A stretch of DNA of 33,986 bases, taken from contig JACMRF010000056.1 of assembly GCA_014376575.1 (NCBI GenBank), forward strand, positions 1-33,986. Reading direction: 5' to 3'. The notes below the pieces were generated by a model. That model did no database searches. It saw only the letters and a program-made list of their open reading frames with translations, and was not told where the DNA came from. Below are positions 1 to 8,212 of this stretch, piece by piece. Both the position numbers and the translations under genes were made by a program. Each line of letters begins with the position of its first letter. Position 1 is the stretch's first letter. This DNA comes from Undibacterium sp. Its GTDB lineage: Bacteria > Pseudomonadota > Gammaproteobacteria > Burkholderiales > Burkholderiaceae.

Positions 1-28
1 GATAGTTTGGGTGTATGCCGTTTCTCAT
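1..28 (-). CDS. rpmE: 50S ribosomal protein L31, N-terminus only (cut by window edge)
   Basis: Only the first nine codons are inside the window. Read on the minus strand from an ATG at 28 they give MRNGIHPNY, which matches the start of type B L31 proteins (family consensus M-x-x-G-I-H-P-N-Y-R-E-V). A GAGG Shine-Dalgarno lies just upstream of the ATG. L31 is a small protein of the large ribosomal subunit. In related beta-proteobacteria rpmE lies directly downstream of rho on the same strand. Here it has the same orientation as rho but sits about 8 kb away, with an efflux locus between. The call rests on nine residues plus context, so the rest of the gene, including type B versus zinc-binding form, cannot be seen. 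Confidence 0.75.
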
Positions 29-381
29 GCTTGCCTCGAAAAAAATCGGTAGCCAATACTCACTTCGTCGGTCGCCTTGCTTCTTGACCCGATTGTGTAT
101 CACTTGCCTGGTTAAATATGACGTGTGGCTAAATGCCAGCCGAGGATTATACAATAAAATCAACAGTTTGCGGACGAAGACTGCATCGTTGCCAAGACGG
201 TTGCATGAAGCAAGGCCATGTCCACAAAATCTTGGAAGAATTGGTCGACATGATATTAACTGAGGGCTTTTTTCGAGATTTTCGAGATTTTTGTGGAGAA
301 ATCTGGAGTGCTTTTGCGATACAAGGCTCATGCGATTGCTCTTGTCTCCGCGCCAACTTAGGTTTGTTTTGTTGTGCCAAT
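29..381 (-). promoter_or_regulatory. rpmE leader and promoter region
   Basis: No credible gene is visible here; the short reading frames on both strands show no recognisable protein. On the minus strand a perfect TATAAT -10 box (plus-strand ATTATA at 146-151) could drive rpmE and would give an untranslated leader of roughly 110 nt. No good -35 box is visible 16-18 bp upstream. A tandem duplication of CGAGATTTT lies near 272-290. The promoter assignment is inference. Confidence 0.4.
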
Positions 382-409
382 AAAAAAGCTTCCCGTAGGA
401 AGCTTTTTT
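382..409 (-). terminator. Rho-independent terminator of the TonB-C-like gene
   Basis: A perfect 12-bp stem (AAAAAAGCTTCC, 4-nt loop, then its complement) ends in a run of six T on either strand. It lies 67 nt past the stop of the minus-strand gene at 477-818 and ahead of the rpmE promoter, so it most likely ends that transcript. Its symmetry would also let it stop plus-strand transcription. Confidence 0.85.
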
Positions 410-476
410 ATGAATGCTTGGAGTTGCGCTGTTTGGTAGGAGCGTAAATCTCTTTATCTTCTTGTTCTTGCGCCTG

Positions 477-818
477 TTAAGTCAAGCTCCAAACGTGTTC
501 AATCTTGGTCCAGGCTTGTTCTGATTTGCCGTCTTTAGTGGCGGGTGAATATTTGCAGGCGCTGTAGATTTTGACGGCTGCTTTATCCAATGTCTTGGAA
601 CCGCTAGATTTATCTAATTTTGAATCTGTGACTGTGCCATCTGTTGCCACCAATAATGAGAGCGAAACGATGCCGGTTTCTTCATTGATTAACGCAGCTT
701 TAGGGTATTCAAATTTGCCGCAACTATTTTTATCGAGTGTCGGTGCTTTGTCTGCCGCAAAACCTATGCTGGCGCTGCATGCGAGGAATAAGGCGACTAG
801 AAACTTTGTCATTTTCAT
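477..818 (-). CDS. Small exported protein with TonB C-terminal-like domain
   Basis: A 113-residue protein with a clear Sec signal peptide: basic MKMTK, a hydrophobic core, and a cleavage site near the AFA-A of IGFAADKA around residues 21-23. The mature part of about 90 residues contains YPKAALINEETGIVSLSLLV, then GTVTDSKLDKSSG and a conserved-looking AC-KYSPA segment. This resembles the TonB C-terminal fold (family pattern: YP, GxV, dGxv, SsG, A-xxxxfxPa). Unlike a true TonB it has no transmembrane anchor or proline-rich span, so it should be a free periplasmic protein, as seen for many 'energy transducer TonB' annotations in this group. Cys33 and Cys88 could form a disulfide. The start has AGGA seven or so bases upstream. 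Substrate and partner are unknown. Confidence 0.7.
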   Translation of the reverse strand: MKMTKFLVALFLACSASIGFAADKAPTLDKNSCGKFEYPKAALINEETGIVSLSLLVATDGTVTDSKLDKSSGSKTLDKAAVKIYSACKYSPATKDGKSEQAWTKIEHVWSLT

Positions 819-966
819 AAAAATCCTAATGTGAAACGATGTAAAAAGGTGTTTCGCATTGATGAAAAAGGGCGGACTGTACCAAAAATTTCTTTTTGAT
901 CTGCGAAATAGCCGTGCAGTTTATCAATAAAAATGCTTTGAGGCAATATATTGAGGAATTTTATTC

Positions 967-1629
967 TTAGGCGATGCGCATTCTCATTGGAACAATAGAT
1001 GATTTTTTCATTGGCGGACACGCGATTAATCCAGCAAGAAACATATCGATCATGTTTTCTGCTTGCATATCGAGATCATAGGCGGTTGGGTCTATGAGCC
1101 ATTCATGAATCACGCCAATGACATACGAGTGAATGGCAAACATGGCAATAGAGGTATCTGTTTTTGCTGGAAGTTTTCCTTGCGTTACCGCATCGCACAA
1201 GATTGATTCCATTTGAGATAGACATTCAGCACGTTTTTCTTGCTCAAGCGCAAAAAAAGCCATGTCTTCTGTTTTTTCGCAACGATGAAAAATAATGTCG
1301 AATACTTTTCGTTGTCGTTGATCGCAAGCGACATGTTTTAGAAAATGTATTGTCATTTGCCTAAGTGCCACTAACGGGTCTTTGCCTGGTGCATTAACGA
1401 TTTCATTGAGCAAGGCATCCATTGGCAAAAAGGCCCGGTCACACATGGCTTTGAAGAGGGCAGTTTTATCTTTGAAGTGCCAATAAATGGCGCCGCGCGT
1501 CATGCCTGCTGCGATCGCAACATCGTTGAGCGTCGTTCTGGTGACGCCTTTTTCGCTGAAAACCTGTTCGGCTGCATCAAGCAATGCGATATAGGTTTCT
1601 TGTGCTTCTTCTTTGGTTTTCCTGGCCAT
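967..1629 (-). CDS. TetR-family repressor of the adjacent RND efflux operon (AcrR/TtgR type)
   Basis: This 220-residue protein has a TetR helix-turn-helix at about residues 10-56: LLDAAEQVFSEKG, TTLNDVAIAAGMTRGAIYWHF and KDKTALFKAM are diagnostic of the AcrR/MexR/TtgR branch. The C-terminal ligand-binding part is typical of that branch (a CEKTE-type segment mid-protein and a cluster of hydrophobic helices). I chose the ATG at 1629 (MARKTKEEAQET) because it fits the family N-terminus and has GAGG upstream; the frame stays open to about 1746, but the extra residues look non-coding. It is divergent from the efflux operon, and an AcrR-like operator lies over the operon's promoter, so it should repress the pump until a drug or toxic compound binds. 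A specific ligand cannot be read from the sequence. Confidence 0.88.
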   Translation of the reverse strand: MARKTKEEAQETYIALLDAAEQVFSEKGVTRTTLNDVAIAAGMTRGAIYWHFKDKTALFKAMCDRAFLPMDALLNEIVNAPGKDPLVALRQMTIHFLKHVACDQRQRKVFDIIFHRCEKTEDMAFFALEQEKRAECLSQMESILCDAVTQGKLPAKTDTSIAMFAIHSYVIGVIHEWLIDPTAYDLDMQAENMIDMFLAGLIACPPMKKSSIVPMRMRIA

Positions 1630-1748
1630 GCGATGTTTCCTCGGTTGGAGCTTAGTCGCGAGCTCCTTAATTTTCACTGGTGCGCGATGATGGTTTGTCG
1701 CGCAATAAAGAGCAATGCTTACTTTTAAAAAAAGGGCATGCCTCACAG

Positions 1749-1805
1749 CGCACTATCCATGCGGGTCTTCAGCCTATCTGCCCTGTAACCCGCATGGATA
1801 GTGCG
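1749..1805 (-). repeat. Dispersed palindromic repeat, copy A
   Basis: Two perfect 18-bp arms, CGCACTATCCATGCGGGT (1749-1766) and its complement (1788-1805), flank a 21-nt loop. The core TCCATGCGGGT and the loop sequence recur in copies B (17526-17599) and C (23781-23837). Read on the minus strand, the loop of A lines up with the plus-strand loop of B (GGGTTAC at the start, AGGCTGAAGACCC at the end), so A and B lie in opposite orientation. There is no T-run, so it does not look like a terminator. Confidence 0.8.
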
Positions 1806-1994
1806 TTACAGGCCTACCTGTTAAAACAATACTTGATGTGGCAAATTAACTTCATGCTGCCGTTGCCAACGGCATGCGTTTTACTTTGGCTCACGTTTGA
1901 CCCGAGTTGCGACATGGTATTTATGGCGGCAAGTAGGTATAGAGATGAAATTAAATTGTTTTTGTCATAAATGATTTAAAAAATCGTAAATTTA

Positions 1995-2022
1995 TTTACA
2001 AACATTCGTGAATGTATATAAT
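1995..2022 (+). promoter_or_regulatory. Efflux operon promoter with overlapping AcrR-type operator
   Basis: A sigma-70 promoter is visible: TTTACA (1995-2000), a 16-bp spacer and TATAAT (2017-2022). The whole interval is covered by an interrupted palindrome at 1997-2020, TACAAACATT-CGTG-AATGTATATA. From memory of the published E. coli AcrR site (TACATACATT-TGTG-AATGTATGTA), 21 of 24 positions agree. Repressor binding would block RNA polymerase. The predicted transcription start near 2029 rules out an upstream ATG at 2012 as the start of the first gene. Confidence 0.8.
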
Positions 2023-2068
2023 AGCACACCTAACTCCATTTGCTCCATTCAAGAAGAAAGACTTTCCT

Positions 2069-3415
2069 ATGCGCGCTTCTAGCAACATCTCATCTAGTCT
2101 GGCCTCATTGAGTACCCGCGTGGCTGGCCGTACCTCTTTACAACTACTGGGCGTGGTATCGATTAGCCTGCCCTTATTACTATTGGCAGCGTGTGGCAAG
2201 CAAGAGGGTGCGGCCAACGCTGCGCCAGGAAATATGCCGCCGCCAGAAGTGAATGTCGTTACCGTGCAGACCAGAAATCTTGCCGTCAATTTTGAATACG
2301 TAGGCCAAACTGCAGGATCGAGCGAAACCGAAGTGCGGGCGCGTATCTCTGGCATTTTGGAAAAGCGTTTGTACGAAGAGGGCTCAAAGCTTAAAGCGGG
2401 TACGGTTTTGTTTCAGATCGATCCTGGTACATATCAAACCCAATTAGCCTCGGCCGAAGCCGCCGCCGGCGTAAGCGAAGCCAAATTGAATCAGGCAAAA
2501 CGTGAGTTCGCGCGCTTGGCACCATTAGCCGCAGAAAAAGCCATTAGTCAAAAAGAATTCGATGATGCCAAATCGGGCTTGGAAAGCGCTGAAGCGAGCT
2601 ATAAGCAAGTGCGCGCGCAGGTGAATGAGGCGAAGCTGAATCTGGGTTATACCAAGGTGGTTGCGCCTATTTCTGGCGTCACTGGTATTGCCAGTAAATC
2701 CAATGGCAGCCTAGTAACGCCTGCGGACAGTCTGTTGACGACAATCGTGCAAACAGATCCGGTCTATGTCAACTTCAGCATACCTGAAGCTGATTTCCTG
2801 AAAGTTAGCCAGGAGCTTGGCAGCGGTAAGCTGGCATTGCCTGGCAAGCGTGCTAACAACGGTAGTCTGGCATTTGACGTCAAACTCAAGCTCGCTGATG
2901 GCAGCGTTTTTCCGACCACGGGTAAGATGAATTTTGTCAGTGAGAAAGTCAACCCGGCTACTGGCGGTTTTGATGCGCGCGCCCAGGTGTCGAATGCCGA
3001 TGGCAACTTACGACCAGGCCAATTTGTTCGCGTACTGTTGAACGGCGCCACCCGCACCGCGGCAACTGCCGTGCCACAGCGTGCCGTGATCGACGGGCCG
3101 ATGGGCAAGATGGTATTTACCGTGACACCTGACAATAAGCTGGCACCTAGGCCGGTTGAATTGGATGGTTGGGCGAATGGAGAATGGATCGTGACCAAGG
3201 GCCTGCAAAACGGCGAAAGGGTATTGGTTGACGGCTTCATCAAAGCGCATACACCTGGCATGACGGTGACGCCAGTTGCCTTGGTTGCTAAGGCAGGGCA
3301 GGGCGCAGAAGTCACCACCAGTGCACCAGCACCAGCACCAACGACACCAGCGACCACTGCAGCATCAAATAATAAGCCCGCTACCGAAGCCGCCAGCCCA
3401 AAAGCTGCGCACTAA
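2069..3415 (+). CDS. RND efflux periplasmic adaptor (membrane fusion) lipoprotein, AcrA/MexA type
   Basis: A 448-residue adaptor that bridges the inner-membrane pump and outer-membrane channel. The N-terminus has a long signal with a lipobox ending LLLLAAC, so Cys42 should be lipidated and anchor the protein in the inner membrane. Domains follow the AcrA order: a first beta-barrel/lipoyl half (VNFEYVGQTAGSSETEVRARISGILEK style, GQT...VRARVSG motif), an alpha-helical hairpin rich in Ala/Gln/Lys (about residues 130-200), the second lipoyl half (LNLGYTKVVAPISG), a beta-barrel and a membrane-proximal domain. The C-terminal 40 residues are a low-complexity Ala/Pro/Thr tail, longer than in AcrA. 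The ATG at 2069 is preferred because it lies downstream of the predicted transcription start and has a purine-rich AAGAAAG upstream. It is first gene of the operon, 17 bp before the pump. Confidence 0.93.
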   Translation: MRASSNISSSLASLSTRVAGRTSLQLLGVVSISLPLLLLAACGKQEGAANAAPGNMPPPEVNVVTVQTRNLAVNFEYVGQTAGSSETEVRARISGILEKRLYEEGSKLKAGTVLFQIDPGTYQTQLASAEAAAGVSEAKLNQAKREFARLAPLAAEKAISQKEFDDAKSGLESAEASYKQVRAQVNEAKLNLGYTKVVAPISGVTGIASKSNGSLVTPADSLLTTIVQTDPVYVNFSIPEADFLKVSQELGSGKLALPGKRANNGSLAFDVKLKLADGSVFPTTGKMNFVSEKVNPATGGFDARAQVSNADGNLRPGQFVRVLLNGATRTAATAVPQRAVIDGPMGKMVFTVTPDNKLAPRPVELDGWANGEWIVTKGLQNGERVLVDGFIKAHTPGMTVTPVALVAKAGQGAEVTTSAPAPAPTTPATTAASNNKPATEAASPKAAH

Positions 3416-3432
3416 GTTATTAGGAATCGAAT

Positions 3433-6400
3433 ATGTTCTCAAAATTTTTTATTAATCGACCGATTTTTGCGACAGTCTTGTCGCTGATTATCGTACTCGC
3501 TGGTCTGGCTGCCTTGCGCGTCCTGCCGATCTCGCGCTACCCGGAAATTTCTCCACCCGTGGTCAATGTGACTGCCATTTATCCTGGCGCTTCTGCCGAA
3601 GTCGTTGAGCGTACCGTTGCCGCACCGATTGAAGAGCAAATCAATGGCGTTGAGCACATGCTGTTTATGGATTCGACCTCTTCTGCTGATGGCCGCGTAT
3701 CGATCAACGTGACTTTTGAAGTCGGCACGAATCTTGATATTGCGGCTGTCAACGTCAATAATCGGGTTCGGCAAGCAGATGCCAAATTACCGCAAGAAGT
3801 TCGCCGTCAGGGTGTGACCGTATCGAAGAGTTCATCGAATTTTCTGTTGGTCGCGGCCTTATTTTCACCTGACAACCGTTACGACGCCTTGTATTTGTCG
3901 AACTATGCGACACAAAACGTGCTGGATGCTTTAAAGCGGGTTCCTGGTACCACCAACATTCAAATTTTCGGCGCGAAAGATTACGCGATGCGTATCTGGA
4001 TGCGTCCTGATCGTATGGCGCAATTGGGTGTGACCGTCGGAGATATTTCGACGGCGATTACCGAACAAAATGCGCAGTATGCAGCAGGTAAAGTGGGTGC
4101 TCCGCCAAATAATACCGAAGAATTGACGATGACCGTCACGGCGAAAGGTCGCTTGCTAGAGCCTTCAGAATTTGCCAATATCATCGTGAAGACAGCGAAA
4201 GGCGGTGCGACGATTCGTATCAAAGATGTGGCGCGAATAGAGCTTGGCTCCAAAGATTACAATTTGAACGGTCGTGTCAATGGTCATCCATCTGCCAACA
4301 TCGGTATCTTCTTGCAGACCGGTGCGAATGCCTTAGATACACGCAAAGCGATTGAAACTACGCTGCAAGAACTGAAGGCCAAATTTCCGGAGGGGATGGA
4401 ATATGCAACGCCTTACGACACCACACCCTTTGTGACGGAATCCATTGCCGAAGTATTAAAAACCCTGGGTGAGGCGATGATCCTGGTGTTCATCGTTGTG
4501 TATGTCTTCTTGCAAAGCTGGCGCGCGACCATTATTCCTACGCTGGCCGTACCGGTGTCACTGATTGGCACGATGGCTGGCTTACATCTGCTCGGCTACA
4601 GTATCAATACTCTGACTTTATTTGGTATGGTGCTGGCCATTGGTATCGTCGTCGATGACGCGATTGTGGTACTGGAGAATGTAGAGCGTTTGATGAACGA
4701 AGAAGGGATGTCTCCAAAAGACGCGGCGATAGAGGCGATGCATGAAGTGACTGGCCCGGTCATTGCGATTGTCCTGGTGTTGGTTGCCGCCTTTGGCCCG
4801 ATTGCCTTTCTGGGTGGTTTGGCGGGCGAGTTGTATCGTCAATTCTCAGTGACGATATCGATTGCTGTGATCTTGTCCGGCATAGTCGCTTTAACGTTGA
4901 CGCCAGCTTTGTGCGCGCTCTTGCTCAAGCCAGGCGCGGAAGAACATAATCGTTTTTTCACCTGGTTCAATGGCGCTTTTTTACGTCTGACCAAACGCTA
5001 CACCAACGGAGTGACGTTTTTCTTGCGACGTTCTGTGTTGGGTGTCTTGCTGTTCGGCGGTATGTTAGTGGTGACTGGCGTATTGTGGAAAGCTGTGCCT
5101 GGTGGCTTGGTGCCAGATGAAGATCAAGGCTATTTTATTGGTGCTGCGATCATGCCTGACGGCGCGTCACTGGCGCGTACCGATGCGATGGTGCGACAAG
5201 TTGAAGACATCATGAAGACCAATAAAAATATCGATACCACCTTTGCCTTGGTTGGTCTGGATTTCTTGGGCGGTGGTGGTTTGAAATCGTCCGCAGCCAC
5301 GATGTTTTTTCCGCTGAAACCTTGGGACGAGCGCAACCAATCTGCCCAGCAGATGGTGAGTGAGGCTTATATGAAAACCGGCCGCATTAAAGAAGGTATG
5401 CCATTGTTTTTTAGCCCACCGGCGATTCAGGGTTTGGGGCAAACAGGCGGCTTTGAGTTTTACCTGCAAAACAAAGGTGAAGGTGGCGTCAAGCGATTGG
5501 CTGAACTGTTGCCCGCGTTACTTGCAGAAGCCAATAAACAGCCTGAGCTGGCTGGTGTTCAAACCTTATGGCAAGCCAATTCGCCGCAGTTATTTGTCGA
5601 TGTTGATAACGAAAAAGCCCGCGCCATGGGCGTCGCTCTTTCAGATATTTACAATACGCTGTCGGCAACCATGGGAAGCTATTATGTCAATGACTTCAAT
5701 AAGAACGGCCGCACTTACACTGTGCAGCTTCAGGCTGAAGGCCAGTTCCGTGCCAAGCCCGATGATATAGGCAGTATGTATGTGCGTTCTGCGTCCGGTC
5801 AAATGATACAGGTGCGTGCGTTTACGACGATACGCTTTATTGCCGGGCCAGATTCAGTGCAGCATTTTAATGCTTTGCCATCAATCAAAATTTTGGGTGG
5901 TGCCAAACCGGGCTATAGCTCAGGGCAAGCTATTGCTGCCATGGAGCGCGCTGCTAAAAACGTCTTACCGACGGATATGAGTTATGACTGGGGCGGTGCT
6001 TCTTTTCAGGAAAAGCGTACCAGCAATGCAGCAGGTATCGCCATTGGCGCCGGTGTCTTGATGATCTTTTTGATTCTGGCAGCACAGTATGAAAAATGGT
6101 CATTACCGTTCTCGGTTTTGTTAGCGATGCCATTTGGTATTTTCGGTGCCTTGCTCGCCGTGTACTTGCGCCACTTTAATAATGATGTGTATTTTCAGAT
6201 CGGCTTAGTGACTTTGCTCGGTTTATCGGCAAAAAATGCGATTTTGATTGTTGAATTTGCCGTGATGAAAGTGCATGAAGGCTATGCGCCAGTGGCTGCC
6301 GTATTGGAGTCGGCACGCTTGCGTTTCCGCCCTATCTTGATGACCTCGCTGGCGTTCATTTTAGGAGTGGTTCCCCTGGCTTTCTCAAGCGGTGCTGGTG

Positions 6401-6588
6401 CCGCAGCTAGGATGTCGCTTGGAACGGGTGTGCTGGGCGGAATGTTGGCGGCGACCTTTCTGGCGATATTTTTTGTACCTTTGTTCTTTAAACTGATTAA
6501 CGATAGAAGGTTTACCACGACAGAAGAAGATTTCGAACACCCGGTTCACATATTGCACAACGCCCCTGTTACCGTTGTGAAGGAATAA
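3433..6588 (+). CDS. RND multidrug efflux inner-membrane transporter, AcrB/MexB (HAE1) type
   Basis: At 1051 residues it has the usual length of HAE1-family pumps. It starts with the hallmark MFSKFFINRPIFA and the first membrane helix, followed by the porter domain (ISRYPEISPPVV, YPGASAEVVE), then helices 2-6. Helix 4 carries the proton-relay pair Asp408-Asp409 in GIVVDDAIVVLENVER, and the second half has LLGLSAKNAILIVEFA with the relay lysine. It exports hydrophobic and amphiphilic compounds from the periplasm or outer leaflet, driven by protons, as a trimer. The neighbouring adaptor and channel complete the tripartite system. An AGGAA ribosome binding site lies before the ATG. Substrate range cannot be predicted from sequence alone; homologues export antibiotics, dyes, solvents and bile-salt-like molecules. 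Confidence 0.96.
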   Translation: MFSKFFINRPIFATVLSLIIVLAGLAALRVLPISRYPEISPPVVNVTAIYPGASAEVVERTVAAPIEEQINGVEHMLFMDSTSSADGRVSINVTFEVGTNLDIAAVNVNNRVRQADAKLPQEVRRQGVTVSKSSSNFLLVAALFSPDNRYDALYLSNYATQNVLDALKRVPGTTNIQIFGAKDYAMRIWMRPDRMAQLGVTVGDISTAITEQNAQYAAGKVGAPPNNTEELTMTVTAKGRLLEPSEFANIIVKTAKGGATIRIKDVARIELGSKDYNLNGRVNGHPSANIGIFLQTGANALDTRKAIETTLQELKAKFPEGMEYATPYDTTPFVTESIAEVLKTLGEAMILVFIVVYVFLQSWRATIIPTLAVPVSLIGTMAGLHLLGYSINTLTLFGMVLAIGIVVDDAIVVLENVERLMNEEGMSPKDAAIEAMHEVTGPVIAIVLVLVAAFGPIAFLGGLAGELYRQFSVTISIAVILSGIVALTLTPALCALLLKPGAEEHNRFFTWFNGAFLRLTKRYTNGVTFFLRRSVLGVLLFGGMLVVTGVLWKAVPGGLVPDEDQGYFIGAAIMPDGASLARTDAMVRQVEDIMKTNKNIDTTFALVGLDFLGGGGLKSSAATMFFPLKPWDERNQSAQQMVSEAYMKTGRIKEGMPLFFSPPAIQGLGQTGGFEFYLQNKGEGGVKRLAELLPALLAEANKQPELAGVQTLWQANSPQLFVDVDNEKARAMGVALSDIYNTLSATMGSYYVNDFNKNGRTYTVQLQAEGQFRAKPDDIGSMYVRSASGQMIQVRAFTTIRFIAGPDSVQHFNALPSIKILGGAKPGYSSGQAIAAMERAAKNVLPTDMSYDWGGASFQEKRTSNAAGIAIGAGVLMIFLILAAQYEKWSLPFSVLLAMPFGIFGALLAVYLRHFNNDVYFQIGLVTLLGLSAKNAILIVEFAVMKVHEGYAPVAAVLESARLRFRPILMTSLAFILGVVPLAFSSGAGAAARMSLGTGVLGGMLAATFLAIFFVPLFFKLINDRRFTTTEEDFEHPVHILHNAPVTVVKE

Positions 6589-6590
6589 CA

Positions 6591-8048
6591 ATGACTAAAG
6601 CAAAATTAGTGTTAAGCGTTCTCGCTGCCAGTCTGACGTTGGTCGGCTGCGGCTCTGTTGGCATCGCGGTAGGGCCTGACTATCAGCGTCCAGTGCTGGA
6701 AACGCCCACCACTTGGGGGGTTCTGCCGGCGCAGGACAAGGCTGCTGTCAACGTCAATGTATTGTCATGGTGGAAGAGCTTCAAAGACCCTGTGCTCAAT
6801 AGCCTGCTCGATGAGGCTGTCGCCAATAATCAGGACCTGGTCTTGGCCGCTGGCCGGATAGAAGAAGCCAGAGCAACGGCAACTGGCACGCATTCAAACC
6901 GGTTTCCGGTGATTGATGCGACCTTGAGTGCGAATAAAAGCCGCACCAGCGAGAACGCTGGCAAATTGGCCGCAGGTGCTAATGCTGTCAGCAAGGATTT
7001 TCAAGCTGGTTTGAATGCCTCGTATGAAATTGATTTTTGGGGCAAATTGGCGCGTGCCGATGAGGCTTCCAGAGCGCGTTTGCTCGCGCAAGAAGCCAAT
7101 CGCGGTCTGGTGCAAAGTAGTTTGTATTCGACTCTGGCGCAAAATTATTTTGCTTTGCGTGCCTATGATGCGCAGGCGGCATTATCAGAATCCGCCTTGA
7201 TCACACGTCAGGAAAATCTACGTTTGCAGCAAAAACGTTTTTCTGCCGGATCAATAGGCGAACTTGATTTGCATCTGGCTGAATCAGAAACAGCTACAGC
7301 TGAGATCAGTCTTGCTCAGGCAAAACAGGCGCTCGCCAATACCGAATCTGCATTGGCGGTTCTGTCAGGTCGTTCGCCGAGTGCAATTGCCCAGCCAGTT
7401 ATCGTCCGCGGCAGCAGTATTGATATGCTCTATCAGCAGTTAACTTTGCCATCAGATTTGCCGTCAGATTTACTCAATCGTCGCCCCGATATTATGGCGG
7501 CAGAGCAGGCTTTGATTGCGGCGAATGCGGATGTCGGTCAAGCCAAGGCTCAGTATTTTCCTAGCTTGAAATTGACTACGGGTATTGGTGACGAGTCTCG
7601 TGTGTTTCAAGACTTATTTAATCCGGCTTCCTTATTGTGGAACATTGGTGCAAACCTGGTACAACCCGTGTTCCGTGCTGGCGCTATTGGCGCGGTCGTG
7701 TCGGGTGCCGAAGCGCGTAAAACACAAGCCTTGGCGCAATATGTACAGACAGTGCAGGGCGCTTTCCGCGATGTGCACGACGCCTTGATCAATGCCAACG
7801 CAAACGCACAGATTTATACGGCAAGTAAGCGCAGGGTTGTCGCATTGAAAGACTCTCTGCGCCTGGCTGATCTGCGTTATAAAAATGGCTACAGCAGCTA
7901 TCTTGAAGTGCTGAGTGCGCAACGCGATTTATTGCAGGCAGAAGCGAGTTTGATCGATACCAAACGTGCACATTTGAGTGCGGTGGTGAGCCTCTACAAA
8001 GCGGTGGGTAGCGACTGGGATAAGCCATTAAGTTTGGCTGCGAAGTAA
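6591..8048 (+). CDS. Outer-membrane efflux channel lipoprotein, OprM/NodT family
   Basis: This 485-residue protein has a lipoprotein signal with lipobox LVGC (Cys20) and the NodT/OprM start GPDYQRP. Two repeated outer-membrane-factor halves are visible, each rich in long Ala/Gln/Leu helices, with the family segments WWKSFKDPVLN, FSAGSIGELDL and LLNRRPDIMAAEQALIAANADVG, then SYLEVLSAQRDLLQAE near the end. It forms the trimeric channel that lets the RND pump discharge outside the cell. The start codon lies only 2 nt after the pump's stop, with AAGGA upstream, so the two are translationally coupled. The operon ends in hairpins before the convergent rho gene. Confidence 0.95.
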   Translation: MTKAKLVLSVLAASLTLVGCGSVGIAVGPDYQRPVLETPTTWGVLPAQDKAAVNVNVLSWWKSFKDPVLNSLLDEAVANNQDLVLAAGRIEEARATATGTHSNRFPVIDATLSANKSRTSENAGKLAAGANAVSKDFQAGLNASYEIDFWGKLARADEASRARLLAQEANRGLVQSSLYSTLAQNYFALRAYDAQAALSESALITRQENLRLQQKRFSAGSIGELDLHLAESETATAEISLAQAKQALANTESALAVLSGRSPSAIAQPVIVRGSSIDMLYQQLTLPSDLPSDLLNRRPDIMAAEQALIAANADVGQAKAQYFPSLKLTTGIGDESRVFQDLFNPASLLWNIGANLVQPVFRAGAIGAVVSGAEARKTQALAQYVQTVQGAFRDVHDALINANANAQIYTASKRRVVALKDSLRLADLRYKNGYSSYLEVLSAQRDLLQAEASLIDTKRAHLSAVVSLYKAVGSDWDKPLSLAAK

Positions 8049-8060
8049 TACGCACTGTTT

Positions 8061-8098
8061 ATGCGCCTTTCCAAGGTAAAAGCCTTGGGGAGGCGCAT
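8061..8098. repeat. Stem-loop downstream of the efflux operon
   Basis: ATGCGCCT and CCAAGG pair with CCTTGG and AGGCGCAT around a short A-rich loop, giving a long near-perfect hairpin 12 nt after the channel gene's stop. There is no T-run on either strand, so it is more likely an mRNA 3'-end stabilising or processing structure than a terminator. A true terminator follows at 8154-8193. Confidence 0.6.
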
Positions 8099-8153
8099 GG
8101 ATATTGCGCTTAAGTTCTGCCATATTTTGATTTGCGACATCACGCATCAAAAT

Positions 8154-8193
8154 AAAAAAAGCCGTGACCAATCTCTTGGTCGCGGCTTTTTTA
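8154..8193. terminator. Bidirectional terminator between efflux operon and rho
   Basis: The stem AAAAAAAGCCGTGACCAA (8154-8171) pairs with 8176-8193 around a TCTC loop, with one G-C/T-type mismatch, and has A and T runs at its two ends. It serves two convergent genes: the outer-membrane channel from the left and rho from the right (19 nt past the rho stop). Confidence 0.88.
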
Positions 8194-8212
8194 TTCCAGC
8201 TAACTAGACGAA

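Larger units (their letters stand above)
1630..2068. promoter_or_regulatory. Divergent intergenic region between tetR and efflux operon
   Basis: This 439-bp region holds, from left to right, the tetR ribosome binding site, a long palindromic repeat (1749-1805), an unremarkable AT-rich stretch, and the efflux promoter with overlapping operator (1995-2022). The small open frames here have no recognisable protein or ribosome binding site. I see no strong tetR promoter; if tetR is transcribed from this region, the palindrome lies close to or within its upstream sequence. Confidence 0.6.

Noticed and set aside
133..447. 104-codon plus-strand frame at the left end
   Set aside because: It runs through the rpmE promoter region and a terminator hairpin, with no recognisable domain.
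1680..1970. 96-codon plus-strand frame spanning palindrome copy A
   Set aside because: It crosses a repeat, has no ribosome binding site and resembles no protein.
2012..2068. Upstream ATG extension of the efflux adaptor
   Set aside because: It lies within the predicted operator/promoter, upstream of the likely transcription start, and would bury the lipoprotein signal.
2764..3357. 197-codon minus-strand open frame antisense to the efflux adaptor gene
   Set aside because: It runs opposite to a clearly coding gene with strong family motifs, and its translation is low-complexity without any recognisable domain.
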